From Rhynochetos jubatus (taxonomy: Eukaryota > Chordata > Aves > Eurypygiformes > Rhynochetidae), in the NCBI GenBank assembly GCA_027574665.1, contig CM050648.1, forward strand, positions 44,425,700-44,489,699: 64,000 bases of DNA, read 5' to 3'. Of the stretch, positions 12,060 through 21,979 are shown one piece after another. A program made the translations under genes and the position numbers. Position 1 is the first letter of the stretch, and each line of letters opens with the position of its first letter. The notes under the pieces were generated by a model. That model did not search any database, was not told the DNA's origin, and saw only the letters and a list, made by a program, of their open reading frames with translations.

Positions 12060-13150
12060 TCATCAAAATTCATTCTTCACTAATCTGGGGTGATTCTTTC
12101 TGTAATTGATATGGTATATTGCAACCACAGTACAGATGATATACAGTATTATGTAGCAATTAATATCACACAATTCAAACGATTGGCTACTCTCACCCAA
12201 AACCAAATCCTCGTGAGGTACACATCGGAATTTCCCATCCTCCCGCACTACCCACCAAGTGCACCCAGGTCCTTGATCAAAAGCAGTCCCATGGAAGGGT
12301 TTGCCTTTGCCCAAGGCAGAAATAACCCGGACTGTCTTCCTCAGCATATTTTTTATGTGCACTACAGGGACTTTATCCCCTTCTAAGTACGTATAAGTTT
12401 TGATTGGGCATGGCCAGCCCAATTGGTAGATCCTCTAGTGTTGACTAACCAGGTGGCTTTTGTTAAATGTGTATCCCAGTGGTTGAAGATCCCACCACCC
12501 ATTGCTCTCAGGGTGATCTTTAACAGTCCATTGCATCGTTCAACCTTCCCAGAGGCTGGTGCGTGGTAGAGGATGCACCCACTCAATGCCATGGCCTTTG
12601 ACCCAGTTGTGTATGAGGTTGTTTTGAAAATGAGTCCCATTGTCTGACTTAATTCTTTCTGAAGTGCCACATTGACATAGGACCTGCCTTTCAAGGCCCA
12701 GGATAGTGTACTGGATGGTGGCATGGTGCACAGGATAGTTGCTTCCACCACTGTGAGCACATAGCACCTGTCTTAGCAGATTTGGGGGAGTGTGATATCA
12801 TCACTTTGCCAGGCCTCCCCATATTTATATTTCAGCCATTGCCCTCCATACCACAGAGACTTTAATCACTTTGTTTGATTGCAGTGCACGTTTCACATTC
12901 ATGGATAACCTGTGCAATAGTGTCCATGGTCAAGTGCAACCCTTCATTGCAAGCCTATCTGTATGTTGCATCTCTTCCTTGATGGCCTGTGGTGTCATGG
13001 GCCCACCGAGCAATAAACAATTCACCTGTATAATGCAAGTCCATTTCCACCTGAGCCACTTTAATTCTAGCAGCCTGATCTACCTGGTGGTTCTTTCAAT
13101 GTTCTTCAGTGGCCCAACTCTTGAGCATCTATGTACAACCAGGTTCTCTT
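12060..13150 (-). pseudogene. ERV-L integrase, decayed
   Basis: The zinc-binding N-terminal region is recognisable: an HDTTGH segment followed downstream by CETC at 12897-12886 (C-x2-C). The catalytic core shows the second Asp in SDNGTH (codon 12644-12642) and the Glu in GKVERCNG (codon 12541-12539). These two codons lie in different frames: the spacing is about 5 nt short of the D-35-E arrangement, so at least one indel separates them. The C-terminal domain is in the frame 12422-12063 (around GCTWWVVREDGKFRCVPHED) and reads on into non-domain sequence. Several in-frame stops are present. The product would have inserted viral cDNA; this copy is dead. Plus-strand open frames over this interval are antisense shadows. 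Confidence 0.88.
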
Positions 13151-14024
13151 CCCAAGCAGCAGTATCTTGCTGTAATTCAGCAGCCTCTGCACTGCCAGTT
13201 GCGCTGCTCCATTGCTGTAACCATCCTCACAGAGCATTTGCCACCATCCATGAAACAGTACAGCGATAAAGTGCTGGCTGTTTCTTTTGTCCAGCAATGT
13301 TCAAATCCAGCTTTTGCCTCTGCAAACTGACTCAGTTCATCTTGTCCTTCAGCAACTTGTCGTGTAGGACACCACACACCAGCTTTCCACCTCTGATGCC
13401 TTCCTATAATACAGCAGGACACATCAGTGAATGGGGCATATTACTTCTCATTGTCTTGTAGTTTATTATATAGTGGGGCCTCTTCAGCACAAGCCACCTC
13501 TTCTTCTGGTGATATTCTGAAATCTTTGCCTTCTGGCCAGTCCATGATCACATCCAAAATTCCTGGGCAACTGGGGTTTCCTATTCAACCCCGTTGTGCA
13601 GTCAGGGTGACCCATTTACTCCAGGTAGCATCAGTTGCATGGTGTATAGAAGAAACTCTTCCTTGAACATCCAGCCCAGCACTGGCAGTCGAGGTGCCAG
13701 GAGGAGCTGTACTTCAGTTCCAACCACCTCTGAAGCAGCTCAAACTCCTTCATAAGCTGCTAGTATCTCTTTTTCAGTTGGAGCATAGCAGGCCTTGAAT
13801 CCTCTGTATCCTCTACTCCAAACCCCTAAATGTCGACCTCAGGTCTCTGCTAGTGCTTTCTGCCAGAGACTCCAGGTAGGGCCGTTCTCCCCGGCTGCGG
13901 TGTAGAGCACATTCTTTACCTCTGGCTCTGACGTGACTGGTCCAGGGGCTATGGCATGTACTATCTCCTGCTTGATCTGTTCAAAGTCTTGTTGCTGCTC
14001 AGGGCCCCATTGGAAATCATTCTT
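13150..14024 (-). pseudogene. ERV-L connection and RNase H region, decayed
   Basis: Between the RT fragment and the integrase zinc region, the minus strand has broken frames at 13422-13177 and 13297-13106. Segments such as LFHGWWQMLCEDGY resemble the end of the RNase H domain just before integrase in bird ERV-L copies. Many stops and frame changes are present and no intact catalytic set could be traced. The assignment is by position and partial similarity. Confidence 0.6.
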
Positions 14025-14740
14025 CTAGGTCACTTGATAGAGGGGACTTACAATCAGACTGTAATTTGGAATATGCATCTGCCAGAAACCCACAATGCCT
14101 AAGAAAGCTTGTGTTTCCTTCTGGCTTGTTGGTGGAGACACAGCTGCTATTTTACTGATTACATCCATTGGCATCTGATGATGTCCATCTTCCCATTTTA
14201 TTCCTAAAATCTGGATTTCCTGTGTAGGTCCCTTAACCTTACTTTGTATTATAGCAGAACCAGTTTTCAAAAGAATCTGTATTGTTCTCCCCTTCTCAAA
14301 AACTTCATCTGCTGTGTTGTCCCATATGATGATGCCATCAACGTACTGCAGGTGTTCTGGTACTGCACTCTGTTCCAGTGCGGTCTGGATCAGTCCACGG
14401 CAAATGGTAGGGCTGTTTCCACCCCTGGGGCAGTCAGTTCCAGGTGTACTGGATGCTCCTTCAAGTGAAAACAAACTATGGCTTGCACTCTGCTACCAAA
14501 GGGATTGAGAAAAAGGCATTAGCAATGTCAGTTGTGGCGTATCACTTGGCTGCCTTTGACTCCAGTTTGTACTGAAGTTCTAGCATGTCCAGCACGGCAG
14601 CACTCAGCGACAGCTTGACTTCACTGAGGCCATGATAGTCTGCTGTTACTGTTATCTCTCTGTCAGACTTTTGCACTGGCCATATGGGACTGTTAAAGGG
14701 TGAGCAAATCTTGCTCAACGCTCCTTGGTTCTCCATTCAA
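14025..14740 (-). pseudogene. ERV-L reverse transcriptase, decayed
   Basis: The longest frame (14474-14025) holds the palm motif as YVDG (codons 14345-14334) where active enzymes have YVDD, so one catalytic Asp has become Gly. It continues through a QILGIKWEDG-type segment and ETQAFLGIVGFWQMHIPNY, the usual region after the RT palm. The fingers region lies upstream in a different frame (14736-14542), recognisable by the FNSPIWPVQKSD segment and followed by a stop, so a frameshift and several stops separate the parts. The product would have copied viral RNA into DNA; this copy could not. Confidence 0.9.
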
Positions 14741-15146
14741 CAAATCAATTTATGGCTGGGAATCAGGGAGTCTCGGTGTGATATTGCCACCGGTGCAGCA
14801 TCATGGTGGTCATCAACACCTGTTGTTCTTCGACCCTCAGAAACCCCATCACAGAAGGGTTCTCTGAGGGACCAGGTAAGGTGGATAGCTGTTTCTTTTC
14901 CTCCATCTCCAAGGCAGCTATACCAAAAGCCCACCGCTACCCTTTTGAGCCCTTGAAATACACTCTCCTGAGGTAGTGTATGTCAAGGATGCACGGAGCC
15001 TTTAGGTCAGTCACAATGGGGTGCGTCTGACACTTATTCCCAGTTAGACTCACTTTGGCCTCCAATCGAGTTAGATGTTGGGATACCGAAGTACAGTTAA
15101 AGGCAATCCTGAGTACAAATACCAGATTAGTCTCAGGACCAGTCAC
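14741..15146 (-). pseudogene. ERV-L protease C-terminal part and PR-RT junction, decayed
   Basis: The frame 15146-14937 contains LKAPCILDIHYLRR, resembling the C-terminal GxxxLG/LxxxYL region of a retroviral aspartic protease. The same frame continues after a stop at 14939 toward RT with further stops near 14770 and 14755. The protease active-site triplet DTG/DSG was not found, so the N-terminal part is probably deleted or too decayed to see. Confidence 0.65.
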
Positions 15147-15406
15147 TGTATCATATCATAAACCAGTGTTCCACAGTACAGTAAAATTATAACCTTAATC
15201 CAGCCCCCAAAGATGATAAACAGTACAACCAGGAACATACACACAAAGTAAGATGTAACATAACACAAGTCCGAGAACAAACTCAACTCTGAGATCAAAA
15301 AAATCAACATTATGACCAGCAACTATTAAACTAATATAATGAATCTTTATAATGAAATTGTTTTTAATGGACTTTGGTAAGATCTGTCATTATCTCAACC
15401 CTTAGC
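15147..15406 (-). other. ERV leader region with gag missing
   Basis: About 260 bp lie between the primer-binding site and the protease remnant. This is far too short for a retroviral gag, which usually exceeds 1 kb. It contains no open frame of note. A deletion joining the leader to the end of the gag-pro region is the simplest reading. Confidence 0.65.
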
Positions 15407-15424
15407 ACCTCACATTGGGTGCCA
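15407..15424 (-). promoter_or_regulatory. Primer-binding site, tRNA-Lys-like
   Basis: On the minus strand the site reads TGGCACCCAATGTGAGGT, 8 nt downstream of the LTR end. It differs from the tRNA-Lys1,2 type site (TGGCGCCCAACGTGGGGC) at four positions, all transitions and two of them at CpG sites. That pattern fits methylation-linked decay of a formerly perfect site. The tRNA assignment is from recall. Confidence 0.75.
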
Positions 15425-15432
15425 AAAAAGAC

Positions 15433-16051
15433 TGTCATGGTTTAGCCTCAGACAGCAACTCATCACCACACATCTGCTTGCTCATTCTCCCCCAGAGGGA
15501 TGGGCGAGAAAACTGGAAGAGTAGAAGAGAGAAAACTTGTAGGTTGAGATAAGAACAGTTTAATAATAATTATAAATATTACATGTTATATAAATAATAT
15601 TAGTTATTATTATTATTATTATGAAAATAAAAAAAAACAGAGAGAAATAAAACCAAGAAAGTTAAGTGATGTTAATTAAAAAAAAAAAAGTACTTATCAC
15701 CAACAGACTAATGCCCAGCCTTTCCACAACCAGCAGCCCCCCAGTCAGCTTTCCTCTGAGTTTATATGTTATGCATGACATGACATTATATGGCACGGAT
15801 TATGCCCTTGGCCAGTTTAGGTCAGCTGTCCTGGCAGTGTCCCCTCCCAGCTTCATGTGCCCCCACCCCCAGTCTCCTTGCTGGCAGGGCACCATGAGAA
15901 ACTGAAAAGTCCTCAACTTACTGTAAGCACTGCTCAGCAACAACTAAAATAGCAGTGTGTTATCAACATTATTCTCATCCTAAATCCAAACCAAAACACT
16001 ATACCAGCTAATAGGAAGAAAATTAACTCCATCTGAGTTGAAACCAGGACA
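15433..16051 (-). repeat. ERV-L 5' LTR, full length (619 bp)
   Basis: The LTR begins (minus strand) TGTCCTGGTTTCAACTC and ends AAACCATGACA, giving the 5'-TG...CA-3' ends expected. It contains an ATTAAA poly(A) signal followed by ACTGTTCTTATCTCAACC, typical of the R/U5 region of this family in birds. An AT-rich (TTA)n stretch at about 15590-15622 and an A run at about 15630 sit upstream of the signal in LTR sense. The LTR lies about 600 bp downstream of the SNTG1 donor site at 16648. Confidence 0.9.
15559..15564 (-). terminator. Poly(A) signal ATTAAA in the ERV-L 5' LTR
   Basis: ATTAAA in the LTR R region, in the same sense as SNTG1 transcription. It could cause premature polyadenylation of SNTG1 if a downstream GU-rich element is functional. 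Its use is untested. Confidence 0.6.
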
Positions 16052-16056
16052 ATATG
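16052..16056. repeat. 5-bp target-site duplication, right copy (ATATG)
   Basis: Exact copy of the ATATG at 11711-11715, directly adjoining the 5' LTR terminus. Confidence 0.8.
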
Positions 16057-16648
16057 GTACAACTGTCTACAATTACACCCCCACACTTACAATTTAATAT
16101 AATGAAAGGAAAACAGCTGTCTCCATATATCTCTCATGGGGCTAGTTGACTAAAACACAGTTGGACTTAAACAAAATACTAATCATCCCAGAGTAATTTA
16201 TTTTTAAGTAGACAGACACTTCCACCGGAGCCTCTGATTTTAAATGGTAAAGTTAAACCCTCTGAATATACACACAGTTTTCACATCGACAAGACAAAAC
16301 TCTTTCAGACTAAATGCTATCTGATGCTGGCTGAAAAACTGTTTTTAAATACACTGCACCAGAATGTGAGCTACTGTAAACTAATGTAATTTCACTGTTT
16401 TACTAGCAACTTTGCTGATTCACACCAGCCAAATGCTTGGTGATCTGTTCTTCAAGCAAAGATAGCATCTTTTTTGCTTGAGGTGAACGTTACTACAGGA
16501 CCTGGGAATATGAGCAGCCTATATTCAGGCAGCAGTGCTGACCAAAAAAACTGCTGTCAATCACCCGCAATGCACAGAAGGTTCAGAAGGTGCAAGCATT
16601 CATGAGCACTGAACTGATTTTTCTTTTGGCCAAGTAATAAAGGCTTAC

Positions 16649-16751
16649 ATGCACAATCTTCATTCAGTGGCAGTTTGAGAAAAGCGGGTGCTCTTTTCAG
16701 AAAGGACACAGTTAGGGTCACTTCTTCCCCTGCGTTGCGAAGGACCTGAAC
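16649..16751 (-). CDS. SNTG1 coding exon: end of the PDZ domain
   Basis: A 103-bp exon of 34 codons plus one base (T of a split Cys codon). It encodes VQVLRNAGEEVTLTVSFLKR followed by APAFLKLPLNEDCA. This covers most of helix alpha-B (its start is in the exon at 42143-42184) and the last beta strand (VTLTVSFL) of the PDZ domain, then the conserved PAFLKLPL linker. The acceptor reads CTTCCAG and the donor GTAAGC. The preceding intron is the largest wholly contained here, at about 25.4 kb. Confidence 0.97.
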
Positions 16752-18792
16752 CTGGAAGAGAAATACAAACAGGAAACCTTGAAATAAATGTATGCAATCA
16801 GCATCAGCAATGCATCAACAAATGTAATCAGCGCCACAGAGCTTTTACATACCAGAATATAACTGCTTAGCAATTTATTACAATATTTTTTAAAAAAAGA
16901 AAGCAAGATGTAAAGTTTTCTATATGCTTGACTGTTGTTTCCAGTCACACACAGAGTAGGGCGAGGGGGCTACTGGCCTCCTATAACAGCACTGGCTTTG
17001 CACTGGGCTATTGCACAACTTCCTCCCTGACACTGTTCAGCTGTGAACCTCCTTCTTTAAGATCTGGCATCATCCACATTAGCATGTATTAGCATGTATG
17101 CATACATTCCCCCCCATCCCCCCCCAGGTTGTCTCCTAATCTCCAGCCAAAACAATAGCAAGAGTTTTCACAGCTGTGCCATAATCCTAGGAATAAGTCT
17201 TTCCAACAGCCAGAGTTAAATTTAGCCAAAGCATTTCAGCATGGATGAGAGATCTAATCTTCCTTACAGCCACAGAGGAAAAGTACCTATTTTAAGCCTT
17301 AACTTTTAGATAAGCAAAAGTTTGGTGTTTGCAAAAAGGCAGCTTGCATTTGGGCACAGGAATGAGTAAATCACCTATCCACCTGTGAACACTTTTAGCC
17401 TTCCTGTACTCTTCCACATTTCTCCTGCAGCTCTTGTTCCTGCCTTTAGCTTTTGTACGGTATGGCTGCTAGACACCTCAAGGCGCACAGCAGAGAAAGA
17501 GAACGCCAGGCACCTCCCCAGAGGTGCACAAAGGAGGCACAAAAGCAACGAAGCAAGATGCTACACTTAACAGTGGAGGGATAACATCTGAATTGTTTTA
17601 TAATATGAGAGCCAAGAAGCATCAGGTCACATAACCGTTTCAGAGAACAACTTTTTCCTGTTCTTCTGACTCTCCAACTTTAAAACCCTTTGAGAGCTTA
17701 CAAAGACAGAAGATTGCACCATGCCTGTCTGAGTGACTGCACTCATACTGTGCAGAAAGCCAGCTGGCTGGGAGCCGTGTTTGGGGAGCTACTACACGGT
17801 GTGTATTAGACAAATGTCTTAAGCTAGCATGTATCTGTTCCCTTTCTGCTGTGTTTTCATGGTAGCTGGATAACACACAAGTGACCTTCCTGTCATGCTA
17901 CTTACTTGTGAGAAGGCCTTGTAAATAATTTAGGGAGGATTGCTATACTTCAGTCTATGCCTGTCAACAACCAATCCTACAGGTTTAGTTACGTTGCATG
18001 TATATAACTACATGTAGGGATGCTTTCACATGGAATCACTGCATTCACCTGAAGCAATTCTTCAAGAAAAAATTTCAACTTTGTCTTTAAACACAATACT
18101 TCCAACTCCACACTGGTTCCTACAGAGGAGTAACAATATGATGACAGACTATTTGATTCAGTGTCTTAAATCCACTCTGAAATTTTAGTCTCTTTATTGT
18201 TTAAAATAACACAGTGGTCGTCAAAGCACAATTTGGAATGTAGTGTGTATTTATATGTGTGTGTGTTTGTTTGCACACATACACAAAAGTCACAACAAAT
18301 GTCGTCAACTTAAATTACATGCCAAAAACTTCATCTGTAACATGAACCTCTTTGATGAGCACTTCACAGTTCTGATGTTTTGTATCTTAGAATTCGTAAG
18401 CAGTACTTATTTCATAGAAAGACGATGACCTGTGATCTGTGGAACATTAGATCAAGAGTCTGAAGTCCTGAACTCTGTCAGAGAAACCATACCATATCCT
18501 CAGCCTTCATAGAAAATTCATCCTTGTCCTCTGTTATGTAGCAGTCACACAGTTCAGAATAGTCATACACAAAGCAGAAACTTACAGGTATGTGTTGTCT
18601 AACGACAGATGCGGGTAGGCAAAGTGCAGGAAAAATACACCTACCCTCTGCCTTCTAAAAAATATTCCTTTTTACTCAAGAACGGAGAAGAAATAAGTGG
18701 AGAAATTATAGCATTACCAACTTTAATTTATATAAAGTCACTTTTGAAGATACCAAGGAGTAAGTGAGTATCATTTGTGAAAGAAGATGAGA

Positions 18793-18831
18793 CACTAAAT
18801 TCTGCCACTAAATCCTGCCACTAAATCTTTC
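18793..18831. repeat. 13-bp tandem repeat, three copies
   Basis: Three successive units: cactaaattctgc, cactaaatcctgc and cactaaatctttc. The first two differ at one position and the third at its end. This is a small local duplication within the intron. Confidence 0.8.
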
Positions 18832-21800
18832 TTCTTCCAAGAGTAAAACAAGCCATAGTTCTACATGATTTCATTTGATAATATATCATCCTGTAAGGGC
18901 TAGAAGTTTCCCCAAGTAGTCTACTGTGATCTTCTTCTCTAACCTTTTTATCTCATAAGATAAAGAATTTAAGCCGGTACACAGATAATTGAAATCAGCA
19001 GTGCTTATTTGGCTGAAACGTATTTTAGAGGGTATGAAGCATATAATCCAGAAAGTGACTAGATTTTGACATGCAGAATAAAGACTAAAGAGAGATAAAA
19101 GATTTAAAAAGAAAACTACTAGGTAATGATTGCAACAAAGAGGAGACAAGCTATTGATCCCATTTCACTTACTGTTTTGTCATTAACAAAGGCATTCCGG
19201 GAAATAAGGTTAGCTTAAGCAAACAGGACTTTTAATTTCATTTTTTAATTGACTTTTTTGTAGCTTTCAGTTAAAAGTTCTACTGTCATTTTACACTTTT
19301 TGTCTTTATTTTATATAATAAATGAACAATTACTGAACTTTTTTGAATCGAGTATGCCTTATAGGACCCATTTACTCTGTGTTCTCCTATAACGTGTACA
19401 CCACGCCATACTGCCATTCCTCCATGCTGAAAGAGAAGGAGGTACAAAAGGAAATCTACTTTTACTGAGGAATGCTTTTAGTGGCATACCAGAACAGCTC
19501 ATGTTCATGAATGGAAAATTGATAACTTTAAAGAAAAAGATAACAGCCAAAAGTAAAATGACTGGTTTTTATGGAGAGTTATGTCCATGAAAAAGAAGTC
19601 CAAAAAAACCCACACACCTGAAAACAGGGAGTCAGTTTCTCTGGAAGATACAACGCAGTATGAATTTCTAGAGTTCCACAAACATAAGTGGAATTCTACC
19701 AAGAGTCAGAGATGCTGACATATTAACTATTTCTTTTCTCTTCCTCATTGTCTAACATCAGTTTGGCTTGAAACTTTACAGAGCTATTTTGGTAAAATGA
19801 GGACTGAGTGAATAAAAATGTATTGCTTTTTCTGCTTGAAAAATTTGCATTATTGAAAAATGAATTTATCTGCACAAGTGCATCCATGTGGACCTGAAAA
19901 ATAGGTAGCATATTCCATTAATAAAGCAGTTCTTCAGTTACAGAATATTTTCTGACTTATAACGAAACCTTAGAGCTAAGGTTGATCAGGGTAACTAACT
20001 CCAGATTTTTCTGCCAGCACCATCACATATTGTATGCATGGTAAACATGACTGAAGACTGAAAAGGTAAGAACTATTTTCTACTTCCTACAAACAATGAA
20101 ACTCTCTAAAGAATGTGCAGTCATTTAGAAGACTTTCAGGATTTTTCTCCCAATTAATTGCTTTCCTTTAAAAAACAAACTGGCTATTTTAAGAAACTGC
20201 ACAATAATAACTGCACAATCAAATTACCAAAGATAAGGCTAGCCACAAATACCAATTCTTATTAGTCCTGGAACAGAATTAGAGCCTCATCTTCACTGTG
20301 TACAAATGGTTAAAAAGAGCGAAGAGTTTGGTGAAGGTGAGATAAATTCATAGTGATAAATCCATGGAAAAGAATGACCAAAAAAACCTGAAAGAAATTT
20401 AACTCAGTACTAGACCTAACATTTCCAAACTAACAATATTATATATACCTACTGTAAGCCACGGAAAAGTCGCTTTGAAGAGATCTGTATGTCCATGCAT
20501 TTGGCCTGACAATTTCTGAAGTACTACGTCCCATATTGCAGAAAAAGCATGACGAGACAGTAGATCTGTTTATTCTCTGTATCACTGAAATGTAATAATC
20601 TGCTTTATTTCCAGAGGCTGTACTGACTATTCAAGATGTATGTGGGTTTTTTTCTATAAAGCCCTAGATTTTTAATATTTTTTAGATCTTTTACAAAGCC
20701 CTAGATTTGAGGCATATGATTCACCTAACTATATCAGGTTTTTATTTTAATAGTTAACAATGAACAGTAGTAACATTTAATGCAATAACACAGATATTGT
20801 ATGGATAAAATAATGAAAAGTTATTTAGTATTGCTGCTGCTACTTGATGTAGTTGGGTTTTTTTTTTAATCTAGTGAGCAACACTAGCTATTAATTTTTG
20901 GTGCACAGTGTAACAGGAAGCAGCTCTGACACTGAAAAGTCTTAGTATTTCCTCATAAAAATTATGGCTCTATATTAAATTCCTGCTGCTGTTTTATAAA
21001 TAATATATATATTTAATCCAGAATGAGTTGATGTGAAAAGAACTACACAATCAGAAACTTTAAATACAGTCAATAAACTTCCTTATGCAAAGCATAAGCT
21101 TACTACCAGTGGGATCAAGAATTAATTTACTTCTACCACAAACAGCCCTATGTAAAGTTAGGATATTCACGAGTGAAGTGAGACAGGTAAAAATAACTGT
21201 TGTGCTTGTCTGAACCAGTAGCTGTGTGAAACAGTGAATTTAGCAGAGCCAGTGTTTCTGGAGAGACAGTGTGTATATTTCCATGAAACTACTGTAATGA
21301 CTGTAAGGCGGCCATTTGAAGAAGTGAATTTTATGGTGATGTGTGATATTGCTGAACAAAATCTCTACATAATAACACTAGTCTGAATTTTTAATAATGT
21401 CTACAATGATATTGTCTTTTAATTTTACAAAGCCTTTTAAAGTGCCAGTTCAAGAAAACATTTGAGCATACGCTGAAGTCTCTCTCGATATATTTAGGAA
21501 AGCACTGAAGCATGAAATGTCCCTGACTTCAGTAAGCATTCTTTCTGGAAAAAGACTGTAAATCCACTCTTAAATTACCAATGAAATTTACCCAGCAATG
21601 AAGTGGTAAAGATTTAAAACAGAAGACTTATATAGTCCCCAAGAACTGTGTTTTCCTGAAGTGGAGCAAATTCTACTCTTCAGTGTGCTTTAAAGGAAGA
21701 TTCAGTTCTTTAATGAATACCTTGAGTTGTAGAGATCTTGGGGGGAAGGCACAGTGTGTGGAAAGTGAGGAAGGAAAAACAGAAAACATCTTCCTAGACA

Positions 21801-21936
21801 CTGAGCAGAGTTACACGACACACTAGTCTCAAGTCCACCAGCACATACCACAACACACATTTTGGTGCAAAAACATGAAGGCCCAAAGCTAGAAGGCTCA
21901 ATGTTTGTACACAACTGTCTTGAATTGTGTTTATTT

Positions 21937-21979
21937 AAAGAAAAAAGAAAAAAAAAAAAGGAAAAAAGAAAAAGAAAAA
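21937..21979. repeat. Purine-only A/G tract
   Basis: An uninterrupted A/G stretch of about 43 bp (long A runs separated by single or paired G). In SNTG1 sense it is a C/T tract. It could be the tail of a retroposed sequence or simple microsatellite decay; no element body was recognised beside it. Confidence 0.8.

Larger units (their letters stand above)
11716..16051 (-). mobile_element. ERV-L-like (class III) endogenous retrovirus, defective
   Basis: A provirus on the minus strand, the same orientation as SNTG1. From 5' to 3' it shows a 619-bp 5' LTR, a primer-binding site, a short leader, protease remnant, reverse transcriptase, RNase H/connection, integrase, a post-integrase segment, and a very short 3' LTR remnant. 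The target is duplicated (ATATG). Internal sequence is only about 3.6 kb. There is no room for a full gag between the leader and protease, and no env-like frame is visible; lack of env is usual for ERV-L. Stops and frameshifts occur throughout, so it cannot encode functional Pol. Family assignment rests on the LTR ends, the pol order and similarity to bird ERV-L consensus known from recall. Confidence 0.9.
10896..16648. other. SNTG1 intron, about three quarters of it an ERV-L provirus
   Basis: The 5,753-bp intron contains the provirus at 11716-16051 plus about 0.8 kb and 0.6 kb of AT-rich sequence on either side. A GTAT-type simple repeat lies near 10954-10981. Without the provirus and its duplicated target, the intron would be about 1.4 kb. 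Confidence 0.8.

Noticed and set aside
12871..13330. Plus-strand open frames of 132 and 73 codons
   Set aside because: They are antisense to the ERV-L integrase and RNase H region, whose motifs read on the minus strand.
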